Shown: positions 19,109 through 27,240 of the stretch, piece by piece | How positions within the stretch are numbered: position 1 is the stretch's first letter | Layout of the letters: every line of letters begins with the position of its first letter | DNA from: Dyadobacter subterraneus | Lineage (GTDB): Bacteria > Bacteroidota > Bacteroidia > Cytophagales > Spirosomataceae | DNA: 64,000 nt | Reading direction: 5' to 3' | NCBI RefSeq assembly: GCF_015221875.1 | Contig: NZ_JACYGY010000001.1 | Span: 2,830,501-2,894,500, forward strand | Made by a program: the position numbers and the translations under genes | Notes under the pieces: generated by a model | What the model was told of the DNA's origin: nothing | The model's input: the letters and a program-made list of their open reading frames with translations, nothing else | The model's database searches: none

Positions 19109-19264
19109 AACCCTATAGGGGTTACCTGTTTATAGAAAAATAAGTCCGAGATCAATCAGTTAACTGCATCGCAGTTTCCTGATTCCAAGTTTCAGGAGGC
19201 TCCTATGGAGCCAATATTTTCGCACAATCTACCTCTTCTATAAACAGGAGGCTCTATGGAGCCA
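19109..19264. repeat. REP-like island of short hairpins
   Basis: This convergent intergenic stretch is packed with small palindromes. CCTGTTTATAGAA at 19125-19137 is the perfect inverse of 19236-19248. AACTGC-ATC-GCAGTT lies at 19162-19176, GGCTCC-TAT-GGAGCC at 19198-19212, and GGCTC-TATG-GAGCC at 19250-19263. CAGGAGGCTCCTATGGAGCCA at 19193-19213 recurs at 19245-19264 with one base missing. Short stems with 3-4-base loops and paired orientation are what REP/BIME elements look like. These are often spread by RAYT transposases; none is encoded here. Confidence 0.65.
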
Positions 19265-19277
19265 TAATCGCAAGCAC

Positions 19278-20168
19278 TTACTTCAAATTCAAATAAATCA
19301 TCTCAGAAACACCCGCCAGCATTTTCCTGTTTGCCGCTTCATTTTCCCAGTCTCTTGATAAAATGACGAGGACATATTTTCTGCCGTCAGGAAGAAAAAC
19401 AATCCCGCTGTCGTGTTGGATATTTGGAAGTCCGCCTGTCTTATGAGCTACTTTTACATCCTTTGGAAGTTTTCCCGGAATAACATCGTTGAATTTCTGA
19501 TCTAGTAAAATCTTGATCATCGCATCACAGGCTTTCTGATTTACGATTTTACCAAGCGCCATTTTCTCAAATAGTAACCGCAGATCATAGGCATTCGTTG
19601 TATTATTAAGACCTTTTTGAAAAGCTTTCGAGTCTTCAACGCCTCGAAGAATCAGAATATCTTTTGCTCCTAACTCTCGCATAGTTTGCGTTACATTTTT
19701 CGCACCAACCAGATCGATAACCATATTTGTTGCAAAATTGCTGCTGACAATGATCATCTCGTAAACCAGATCTTTAATCGCACGTTTTTCACCAATATGC
19801 CTGTAAAGAATATGGTCGCTATCCTGAATGGAATCCTGACTGTACAAACTTCCATCTACAATACTTTTGAACTCGTTCTTTATGGTAATCGAATCCGTCA
19901 GTTTAAACTTTCCCTGATTTGCTTGCTTGAAAACCTCAATCATGACAGGCATTTTCATCGTACTTGCCGCATGAAAAGTTTCGTGCTCATTTATTGATAA
20001 CTCTTCACCGGTCGTGAGGTCCTTAAAAGCAACAGCATAAGAACCTTTGTGTTTTGCCAATTCATCTGAAATTTTCTGCTTTAAATCTCCCATTTTTAAT
20101 TTTGACTGCCCGACAACAGAGAAATGTGACAGGCAAAATAAAGCGATTGTAAAGCATACTTGTTTCAT
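19278..20168 (-). CDS. Class A beta-lactamase-like serine hydrolase
   Basis: 296 residues with a signal peptide ending near VVGQ, so periplasmic. The active-site motif S69-T-M-K72 (AASTMKMPV), an SxN motif (SSN at 142-144, normally SDN) and KTG at 243-245 (HKTGG) are all present. The omega-loop signature RxExxLN is not; in its place is RGVEDSKAFQKGLNNTT near 175-191, with E178 as a possible general base. It may be a true beta-lactamase of a divergent branch or a penicillin-binding/peptidase relative. Its start lies two bases from the stop of the aldose-epimerase-like gene, so the two are co-transcribed. Confidence 0.75.
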   Translation of the reverse strand: MKQVCFTIALFCLSHFSVVGQSKLKMGDLKQKISDELAKHKGSYAVAFKDLTTGEELSINEHETFHAASTMKMPVMIEVFKQANQGKFKLTDSITIKNEFKSIVDGSLYSQDSIQDSDHILYRHIGEKRAIKDLVYEMIIVSSNFATNMVIDLVGAKNVTQTMRELGAKDILILRGVEDSKAFQKGLNNTTNAYDLRLLFEKMALGKIVNQKACDAMIKILLDQKFNDVIPGKLPKDVKVAHKTGGLPNIQHDSGIVFLPDGRKYVLVILSRDWENEAANRKMLAGVSEMIYLNLK

Positions 20169-20170
20169 AG

Positions 20171-21046
20171 TTATTCTGTAATTTCGATTGAGTAAGATGC
20201 GTTGAAAGTTCCTTTGGCAGCCAGGTTTAATATTCCTTCTTTGGTTTCAAAATTGTGATCACTGTCGGCATTATCTGCGATTCCAAGCCATGGTTCTATG
20301 CAAACAAACTTTGCATTCGGTTTTGCCCAAATTCCCAGATAGGGAAAACCTTTATATACAACATGAACGACCTGAGATGATTTTTTACTTTTCAGACTTA
20401 CGCTGGTTGAGTTCAGATTCTTGAAAATCAGCGCGTCATTATCAAACATATCTGATTGCAATGGCAAAATGTTTGAATTTTCAATGACCGGCTTTGTCGT
20501 TTTTCCAACCAGACCGTCTTTTTCCAAAAGCCAGGTTGAAGCATTTTCTGTTTTCTCAAATTCAAGATAATAATCTTCATATTCCTCGCCCTCGTTCACC
20601 GGACATTTGAATGCAGGGTGCCCGCCAAGTGAGAAAAATAATGTATAATCTCCGTGATTTATGATCTTATGGTCGACAGTAATTTTATTTCCTTCAAGCG
20701 TGAACGTGATCAGAAATTCAAATTCATAAGGATAAATCTGTAAAGTTTTTTCGCTGTATTTCAAACCATAAGTCAAACTGTTTTTGGTTTGATCAACAAG
20801 TTTGACGTTAGGATTATTTCTAACGAAACCATGTCTTGGGACTTTATATTGATGACCCTTAATCAAAACATAACCATCTTTTATCGCTCCGATTACCGGA
20901 AAAAGTACAGGCGCATAGCTACCCCAGATATCCGGGTTTGCATCCCACATATATTCTTTTCCTGATTTTTTGGAATGAATTTCACAAAGTTCTGCACCAA
21001 GTTCACTGACACCAACTCTGAGAATATTATTTTCTATTGTAGCCAT
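20171..21046 (-). CDS. Aldose 1-epimerase family protein (LacX-like)
   Basis: 291 residues, no signal peptide, with the galactose-mutarotase beta-sandwich pattern. Likely catalytic or sugar-binding segments are RHGFVRN, SLGGHPAFKCP (His) and CIEPWLGIADN (Glu). The LacX-like branch interconverts anomers of sugars or sugar phosphates; the substrate is not known. It is two bases upstream of the beta-lactamase-like gene and 55 bases after the aminotransferase gene, and looks like a late gene of the same transcription unit. Confidence 0.85.
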   Translation of the reverse strand: MATIENNILRVGVSELGAELCEIHSKKSGKEYMWDANPDIWGSYAPVLFPVIGAIKDGYVLIKGHQYKVPRHGFVRNNPNVKLVDQTKNSLTYGLKYSEKTLQIYPYEFEFLITFTLEGNKITVDHKIINHGDYTLFFSLGGHPAFKCPVNEGEEYEDYYLEFEKTENASTWLLEKDGLVGKTTKPVIENSNILPLQSDMFDNDALIFKNLNSTSVSLKSKKSSQVVHVVYKGFPYLGIWAKPNAKFVCIEPWLGIADNADSDHNFETKEGILNLAAKGTFNASYSIEITE

Positions 21047-21101
21047 GATCTAATTTAAAGTTTATTAATCAGTAAAATAAATTTGGTTGGTAATATCTAA
21101 T

Positions 21102-22313
21102 TTATTGTTCCAATACTTCTATTATCACTCCACAACCTTCCCGGATTTGTTCTTCGGTAATAACAAGCGGTGGGGCGAGTCGCATGGAATTGTCACAAAA
21201 AAGGAACCAGTCTGTTATGACACCTTTTGCAATACAACTATCTATGGTCTGTTTTAAAACATCAAAAGAATCCATTTCCGCCGCAAGCATCAATCCTTTT
21301 CCTCTGACTTCTTTAATTTTAGGATGAACTAATAATGACTTAAAAAGCTCTCCTTTGGCAACTGCCTTTTCAGCCAGATTTTCTTTCAATGTTACTTGAA
21401 GTGCAGCAAGTGAGGCCGCAGAACTTACCGGATGTCCGCCAAAAGTTGTAATATGCCCAAGCACAGGATTGTTTTTGAATACACTCATTACTTCCTGAGA
21501 GGCCATAAAAGCACCGATCGGCATCCCGCCACCCATTCCTTTGGCACTTAGAAGTACGTCAGGATAAATATCATATTGTTCAAATGCCCAGAAAGATCCT
21601 GTTCGCCCAAATCCGGTTTGAACTTCGTCAAGAATTAATAATGCTCCAACTTCTGTACATCTTGAACGAAGCGCTTTTATATATTCCGGAGCAGGAACCC
21701 GAACACCTGATTCACCTCCAATTATTTCTATAATTACCGCAGCGGTTTTGGTAGTGATAAATTCAAGATCTTCAATCTTACCATGTTCGATATTTCTGAT
21801 TCCAGTTAATAAGGGACGGAAATTTCGCTTGAAAGATTCAGCACCCGAAAGACTTAATGCACCTTGCGTAGAACCATGATATGCATTGTAACATGAAATA
21901 AATTCAGCCCGGCCGGTAAAACGTTTCGCAAGCTTCATCGCGCCTTCCACCGCTTCGGTTCCGGAATTTGTAAAATATACATTATCTATTTTACCAAAAG
22001 GAGAGGGGTTTTCCGATTCAAGATTTAAGGTTTCTGTCAACGCTTTTGCAAGTTGTACCTGCGTGCTTTGGATGAATTCACCGTAAACCAGCAAATGCAT
22101 ATGTTTATCCAGTTGCTCGTGCAAAGCTGCCAAAACTTCGGGATGTCTGTGGCCAACATTACTAACACCAATGCCGGAAATCAAATCTAAGTAGCGTTTC
22201 CCGTCCGTTCCAAACATATAAACACCTTCTGCTTTTTCAATTTCAAGAGCCAGCGGAAAGTCAGAAGTTTGGGCAATATGATCAAAAAAATGTTGACGAT
22301 GTGAAATATGCAT
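21102..22313 (-). CDS. Class III PLP-dependent aminotransferase
   Basis: 403 residues of the acetylornithine/ornithine/4-aminobutyrate aminotransferase fold. Visible are FTNSGTEAVEGAMK (phosphate loop), the PLP-stacking YHGSTQG region, D229 in LILDEVQTGFGRTG and the Schiff-base lysine K258 in LSAKGMGGGMPIG. The exact amino donor is not readable. It lies 83 bases downstream of the ATP-grasp-like gene on the same strand. It could supply or modify an amine for that cluster, or may simply be a neighbour. Confidence 0.87.
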   Translation of the reverse strand: MHISHRQHFFDHIAQTSDFPLALEIEKAEGVYMFGTDGKRYLDLISGIGVSNVGHRHPEVLAALHEQLDKHMHLLVYGEFIQSTQVQLAKALTETLNLESENPSPFGKIDNVYFTNSGTEAVEGAMKLAKRFTGRAEFISCYNAYHGSTQGALSLSGAESFKRNFRPLLTGIRNIEHGKIEDLEFITTKTAAVIIEIIGGESGVRVPAPEYIKALRSRCTEVGALLILDEVQTGFGRTGSFWAFEQYDIYPDVLLSAKGMGGGMPIGAFMASQEVMSVFKNNPVLGHITTFGGHPVSSAASLAALQVTLKENLAEKAVAKGELFKSLLVHPKIKEVRGKGLMLAAEMDSFDVLKQTIDSCIAKGVITDWFLFCDNSMRLAPPLVITEEQIREGCGVIIEVLEQ

Positions 22314-22396
22314 TTAATACTTATTATACTTTTTTAATTTATTTTACTTTTGAAAAATATCATACTTTAAATATTTCTTTTTGAAATCTGAAATGC

Positions 22397-23590
22397 TCAT
22401 TCTTCAAAAAAACAAGCCGTTCCGCCAACCCATGTGAAGTCTTTATTAAACCTTACACCAATCATTTCTCCACGGCTTAATCTACTCAAACTGGTTAACA
22501 GACGAGGTCTTTTTTCTCCATCGGGCCATCCATACATCATCCTGACTTCACATTTTACCAATCCATCGGGGGCCTGAACAACGGGTTCATAAACCACTTT
22601 TCTTTGTAAAATGTAATTTTCCGGATCCGTTATTTCTTTCAGCATTTCTTCCTTCAAATGAAGCTGAACGCCGGTTCCTGCGAAGGAGAAAAGTGGTTTC
22701 AGGACATAATTTTCCAGATCAGCAGGAAATTGATTGTTATAATCAGAAACGAATCTGGTTTCAGGAATATATTCTCCCGTCAAAAATGGCAGGGTGAATT
22801 TACTGATTCGGAAAAACCAGTTTGGGTGACCAACCCAGTCAACATCCACATCATCAGTAAAATGATAATTCGTTTCCAGGTCAGGATAATTTTGCAGATC
22901 ATCAAAAATCAGGCGGTTATAAATTCGCTTCACCTGAATTTTATTACCATCCTTTTCGTAAAAAAGATTACGTCCTTCCTTGATCAATTTGGTATAACAA
23001 ACTGCTTTAACGCCGAGCAGATTTTCCGTTAAAGCAAAGTCAATTCTGGTTTTTTGTTTTTCAGGAAATATTTCAAGCAGAATTACATTTTCGGGATTTT
23101 CATTACCTACAATTAGCTTTTTTAAGTCCCCGACATATTCATCTAAATTTTCAGATCCGAAGGAGTATTGAAAATTATCAGGAATCGGAAAATATTTTTT
23201 AAAAGTTTCCGATAAATATCCCTGATAAGCGTAAAGAGAAGCAAAGCCTTGCAATTCAATTAATTTTGGTACCAAAGCTCCATTTTCATTCTTACAAATC
23301 GCAAAATCGATTGCTAAAAAAGATGTATGCCCGTTTTCATTTGGAACATTCTGATCAGCCGGAATTGCGCGGTCTGTTTTAGATTTGAAATCATCAGAAA
23401 TCATCGTTTCAACGATTTCCTCACAAGCTTCAATCAGTTTATTTTTTAAATCTTTCGGTACAAAAACCGGCGTTTCAGCCACACGAAAATCAAGCTGATC
23501 AGGATAATCTGTTTGAATTGCATTAATGAGCTGCTGGTATTTTTCCTCAGAAAATGACTGATTAAATAACTTTCGGGCTTCCTGATGCAT
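22397..23590 (-). CDS. Uncharacterised ATP-grasp-like protein
   Basis: 397 residues, soluble. I do not recognise a named function. The C-terminal half looks like an ATP-grasp core: YVLKPLFSFAGTGVQL at 295-310 resembles the Lys plus Gly-rich phosphate loop, YILQRKVVYEP at 326-336 the strand that contacts adenine, and KCEVRMMYGW at 346-355 the metal-side strand. The end, SRGEMIGVRFNKDFTWVGGTACFFEE, looks strongly conserved. The N-terminal half has KLIELQGFASLYAYQ near 109-123. The neighbours (GATase, GCS2 ligase, ATP-grasp) suggest it is the second ATP-grasp ligase of a small-molecule pathway. It follows the GATase gene by 36 bases. Confidence 0.6.
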   Translation of the reverse strand: MHQEARKLFNQSFSEEKYQQLINAIQTDYPDQLDFRVAETPVFVPKDLKNKLIEACEEIVETMISDDFKSKTDRAIPADQNVPNENGHTSFLAIDFAICKNENGALVPKLIELQGFASLYAYQGYLSETFKKYFPIPDNFQYSFGSENLDEYVGDLKKLIVGNENPENVILLEIFPEKQKTRIDFALTENLLGVKAVCYTKLIKEGRNLFYEKDGNKIQVKRIYNRLIFDDLQNYPDLETNYHFTDDVDVDWVGHPNWFFRISKFTLPFLTGEYIPETRFVSDYNNQFPADLENYVLKPLFSFAGTGVQLHLKEEMLKEITDPENYILQRKVVYEPVVQAPDGLVKCEVRMMYGWPDGEKRPRLLTSLSRLSRGEMIGVRFNKDFTWVGGTACFFEE

Positions 23591-23626
23591 ATTTTCCTGA
23601 ATTTACTTTGTTGAATGAATGTCGAA

Positions 23627-24484
23627 TTACTTAACAGGTATAGGAACATTTTCTGATTCCTGAACTTTATCAAATGCAATTTTTAAAAATGTCGGAATAA
23701 TTGTTGCCTCCGTCATTCTGATTTTGTCAGGATCGTTCAAATGTTCGATCATGTCGTTATATTTTGCTACACCGTAATTTTCGGTGATACTTTTCTTCTT
23801 ATCTTCTCTTAAAAAATATCTCAGCATTCCTTCCGAATCTGCTTCCGGATGAAACTGGGTTCCAACAATTTCCTTGGAAAAACGGATCGCCATTATGGCA
23901 CGTTCCAGTGGTACATGCGGACGAATTTTTTCGAGACAAATAATCTTCGCGCCCATATTGTCAATCGCCTGCTGATCTGGCTGAATGACCTGAAAATCTC
24001 TGGAATCCACAATCCAGAATGGATCATTAAGTTGGTTTAACAACGGATCTTTTCTGCCCCAGGAAGTTTTATGAACCGGAAATGTTCCGAATGAAGTTTT
24101 TCTTCTTTTACCAACCGAACCGATTTGCCAGTGAATACTCGCCATCTGGAAAGAGTGACATATCAGGAAAAGATGTTTTTTTGTACGATTATGCCGGCTT
24201 GCATTAAATGCCGTCAGCTGATCCAGAAATCGAAAAAATTTACGTTCCCAGGCTTCTCCCGCAGGAGCAGGATTTCCCGGTCCGCCTGTTGAAATATATG
24301 CGTCAAAGTCCATTCCGGGTACTTCCAGTTTCTGGCGCACATCGAAAATCTCGTAACTAAGATTCAATAATTCTTTTTCACCAAACTCTGTGATGATTTT
24401 TTTAATACAACGCATCCCCTCATTTTCAAAGCCGTTGTACATGTCCAGAATAGCAATTCTGAACTGTTTCTTATCGTTGTTCAT
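23627..24484 (-). CDS. Class I glutamine amidotransferase-like protein
   Basis: 285 residues. The GATase fold shows STGGPGNPAPAG at 65-76 (oxyanion-loop region), the nucleophile C109 in LICHSFQMA, and H212-P-E214 in TQFHPEADS, so the Cys-His-Glu triad is present. The nucleophile elbow is unusual: the normal G-x-C-x-G reads L-I-C-H-S here, without either Gly. It may release ammonia from glutamine or hydrolyse a gamma-glutamyl bond, like peptidase members of the fold. It has its own candidate promoter and follows a terminator-like hairpin. Confidence 0.8.
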   Translation of the reverse strand: MNNDKKQFRIAILDMYNGFENEGMRCIKKIITEFGEKELLNLSYEIFDVRQKLEVPGMDFDAYISTGGPGNPAPAGEAWERKFFRFLDQLTAFNASRHNRTKKHLFLICHSFQMASIHWQIGSVGKRRKTSFGTFPVHKTSWGRKDPLLNQLNDPFWIVDSRDFQVIQPDQQAIDNMGAKIICLEKIRPHVPLERAIMAIRFSKEIVGTQFHPEADSEGMLRYFLREDKKKSITENYGVAKYNDMIEHLNDPDKIRMTEATIIPTFLKIAFDKVQESENVPIPVK

Positions 24485-24547
24485 TTTTAGATAGGGCCCA
24501 AAGCTGATAGTTAATTTTGGTACTCCGTTTTGTTATTACCTTTATTT

Positions 24548-24580
24548 CAAAACGTAAATTTCCTCATTTGATTCAACAAA
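24548..24580 (-). promoter_or_regulatory. Candidate promoter for the GATase gene
   Basis: On the minus strand TTTG (24580-24577), 20 bases, then TACGTTTTG (24556-24548), close to TTTG-N19/21-TAnnTTTG. It lies about 64 bases before the GATase ATG and directly after the 24582-24620 hairpin. Confidence 0.4.
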
Positions 24581-24581
24581 A

Positions 24582-24620
24582 AGAAGAATTCCCTTAGTAT
24601 GTACTAAAAAGAATTCTTCT
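24582..24620 (-). terminator. Hairpin between GCS2 and GATase genes, likely terminator
   Basis: AGAAGAATTC at 24582-24591 pairs with GAATTCTTCT at 24611-24620, and an inner TTAGTA/TACTAA pair continues the stem. On the minus strand the hairpin is followed by TTTTTG. It may end or attenuate the upstream transcript. Confidence 0.6.
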
Positions 24621-24651
24621 CGCAATCAATTATTAACCTGAATTGTGCCCG

Positions 24652-25752
24652 TTAATAAATACCGATTTTGGTCTCTGAAACGATATAATCAACAACGGCT
24701 TTCATGTCATTAGTTTTCTCAAAAACGGCTAGTTGACGGTCTGCGCCGGTACCCATTTCAAGAATCTGGTGGATGTATTCGATCTCGTTTCTGCTACCGA
24801 GTTCATCAATCACGTCGTCGATAAATTCCAGTAATTCCACAACCAGTAATTTATATTCAACTTCTTCCTGTTTACCAAAATCAATCAGTTTTCCGCTGAT
24901 TCCATATCTTGCTGCGCGCCATTTATTTTCATTGATCAGCATGCGGTGATAAGGACGGAAACTTAAATTCTGTCGGTGAAGTTTATGGATTTTTGCTACG
25001 AGCGCCTGCATGATCGCAGCCAGACAAATCGTTTCATCCGTACGCATCGGCACATCACACATTCGGAATTCAATCGTGTTGAAAAACGGATGAAGCCTGA
25101 TATCCCACCAGATTTTCTTGCCGTTATCAATACATTTCGTCTTCACCAGGAGATTGATATATTCGTCATATTCCGCTGCGCTTGAAAAATAATCAGGAAT
25201 ACCGGTTCTGGGGAATTTATCAAAAACCTTCGATCGGTATGATTTAAATCCAGTATTTCTTCCGCACCAGAATGGCGAATTTGTTGACAAAGCATATATG
25301 TGAGGCAGGAAATATCTTACAGCATTCATGATTTCAATTCCCTCATTCCTGTTTTCTATTCCAACGTGAACATGCAAACCGAAAATCAGATTTCCGCGCG
25401 CAACATCACGCATTTCGTCAATGATTTCGTCATAACGCGGATCAGGCGTTATCAGCTGTTCAACCCAATCAGCAAATGGATGTGTTCCGGCGGCTCCAAC
25501 CTGCAAATCCTGCTTGGCTGCCAGGTCCAGGATCATTTTACGCAGATAGGTAACTTCCTCTCTGGCCTCCTGAATATTGTGACAAATATTAGTACCAACT
25601 TCAACCACCGCCTGGTGCATTTCAGCCTTAACCCGCTCTTTCAAAGTGATTTTCCCATCTTCAACCAGTTTGGACATGTGGGAGCGAAGATTTCTGGTAA
25701 CAGGGTCAATAGTTTGAAATTCTTCTTCAATTCCGAGTGTGAAAGTCGCCAT
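24652..25752 (-). CDS. GCS2-family carboxylate-amine ligase (YbdK/COG2170-like)
   Basis: 366 residues, the usual length for COG2170 proteins, which share the glutamine-synthetase-like fold of glutamate-cysteine ligase 2. The defining LGIEEEFQTID is at 6-16. GLHVHVGIEN carries metal-binding His residues, and ENKWRAARYGI and LRLHPFFNTIEFRMCD-type strands match the family. Such enzymes join an amino acid to an amine using ATP; YbdK has weak glutamate-cysteine ligase activity. The true substrates in this clustered form are not known. Its start lies 33 bases after the ATP-grasp gene stop. Confidence 0.9.
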   Translation of the reverse strand: MATFTLGIEEEFQTIDPVTRNLRSHMSKLVEDGKITLKERVKAEMHQAVVEVGTNICHNIQEAREEVTYLRKMILDLAAKQDLQVGAAGTHPFADWVEQLITPDPRYDEIIDEMRDVARGNLIFGLHVHVGIENRNEGIEIMNAVRYFLPHIYALSTNSPFWCGRNTGFKSYRSKVFDKFPRTGIPDYFSSAAEYDEYINLLVKTKCIDNGKKIWWDIRLHPFFNTIEFRMCDVPMRTDETICLAAIMQALVAKIHKLHRQNLSFRPYHRMLINENKWRAARYGISGKLIDFGKQEEVEYKLLVVELLEFIDDVIDELGSRNEIEYIHQILEMGTGADRQLAVFEKTNDMKAVVDYIVSETKIGIY

Positions 25753-25785
25753 ATTTTGATGCTGAGGTTAATTATTTATTGGCTA

Positions 25786-27072
25786 CTATTTCTTTTTATT
25801 TGTTTTGCCAGCTACTTTTTTTGACGATTCGGCTACTTCTGCTTTTGGTGACGCCGCCTTTTTCGGGGTTGCCTTGGTTGCCGGTTTGGCAGGTTCAGGA
25901 TCTTTGGCGCCGACCTTTTCAGGAGCTGGTTTTGCTATTGCTTTTCTTTTTGGAATCTCTTCAAAAGCCACAGGAGCCGGCGCTTTTTCTTTCACTAGTT
26001 TCGCAGCCGGAGTGGGTGTTTCGGAAGTTTCGTTTTTTGTAACAGTTTCCTTTTTCAATTTAACTGATTTTGCAACAACTACTTCGGGTTCATTCTTCGC
26101 AGGTTCCGGCGCTGGTAATGCAAAACCAACAGAATCTTTCACAAATGTTCCCCATGTTAGGTTTGTCTGACCAGCCTTATGATTTTTAGCTCTCTCGATT
26201 GCCATATTTGCAGCTGCCTCAACAACCCATTCAAAATTGTCATTTCCAACGGAATAGATATCAGCATCCGGCGCAGGATTACAGAAATCAATAGCAATTG
26301 GAATTCCGTCACGCACGGCAAATTCCACTGTGTTGAAATCATAACCCAAAGCAATATTGAGCTTTAAAGTATATTCTTTGATGGTTGCCAAAAGTTTCTC
26401 AGCTTCTTCACCTTTTGCTTTAATTTCGGAAGCGTAACGCAAATGATGCGGATTTCTCGGTTCGTATGGCATGATCAATACATCTTTCTGACCAATGCAA
26501 TAACAACGGAAATAATCGTCAAACTGAATTTCTTCTTGCAGCATCATAATAAGCTGACCGGTTTCCTCATGTTTTCTCCACATATCATGCGGATCATTCA
26601 CCTGGTAAACGCTTTTCCAACCGCCGCCATCATGCGGTTTCATATAAGCCGGAAATCCGATGTACTGGAACATCTCTTCCCATGCCAACGGAAATTTTAG
26701 GTTTCTAAATGAGGTTTCAGAAGTATCTGTTGGTCTTTCTTTTGATGGAATTAGAACCGTTTTTGGAACAGGAACGCCAATTTTTTCTGCTAATGCGTTA
26801 TTGAAAAATTTCTCATCCGCACTCCACCAGAAAGGATTATTAATTACCGCCGTTCCACTTAAAGCCGCATTTTTAAGATAAGCCCGGTAAAACGGAACAT
26901 CTTGGGAAATCCTGTCAATAATTACTGCATATTCTGTTGGGTCAGCCTGTACAACTTTTTCTATTGTTACTGCTTCTGCAATAATATCTTTTTCACCTTT
27001 GCTGTTAACGCGATCTATAAATGCCTGAGGAAAGGTATTTTCCATTCCAAAGAGTATCCCAATTTTTTTCAT
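25786..27072 (-). CDS. ATP-grasp ligase with histone-like Lys/Ala/Pro tail
   Basis: 428 residues in two parts. Residues 1-~315 form a D-Ala-D-Ala-ligase/RimK-like ATP-grasp enzyme. It has YMKPHDGGGWKSVY at 143-156 (Lys and phosphate loop), MLQEEIQFDD at 177-186, and the metal-binding strand EFAVRDGIPIAIDFCNP at 250-266 with E250, D262 and N265. Residues 320-428 are low complexity, rich in Lys, Ala, Pro and Glu, with no hydrophobic core and ending NKKK, like a histone H1 or TolA-type tail. The catalytic part probably ligates a carboxylate to an amine; the tail's role is unknown. It is the second gene of the cluster. Confidence 0.85.
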   Translation of the reverse strand: MKKIGILFGMENTFPQAFIDRVNSKGEKDIIAEAVTIEKVVQADPTEYAVIIDRISQDVPFYRAYLKNAALSGTAVINNPFWWSADEKFFNNALAEKIGVPVPKTVLIPSKERPTDTSETSFRNLKFPLAWEEMFQYIGFPAYMKPHDGGGWKSVYQVNDPHDMWRKHEETGQLIMMLQEEIQFDDYFRCYCIGQKDVLIMPYEPRNPHHLRYASEIKAKGEEAEKLLATIKEYTLKLNIALGYDFNTVEFAVRDGIPIAIDFCNPAPDADIYSVGNDNFEWVVEAAANMAIERAKNHKAGQTNLTWGTFVKDSVGFALPAPEPAKNEPEVVVAKSVKLKKETVTKNETSETPTPAAKLVKEKAPAPVAFEEIPKRKAIAKPAPEKVGAKDPEPAKPATKATPKKAASPKAEVAESSKKVAGKTNKKK

Positions 27073-27240
27073 AATGATTTTTGTTAATGAGTTTAATAAT
27101 TACGTGTGGTTAATGAGCCAAAAGGCGCATCGTGATTTTCAAAAATTGAATGGCTGGAAATTTTGATTGTTTAAAATTCCAAATAACAAAATGGTGCCAA
27201 AGAGCAGCTTGAATTTGATAATCAAATAAAATAATAGAAC

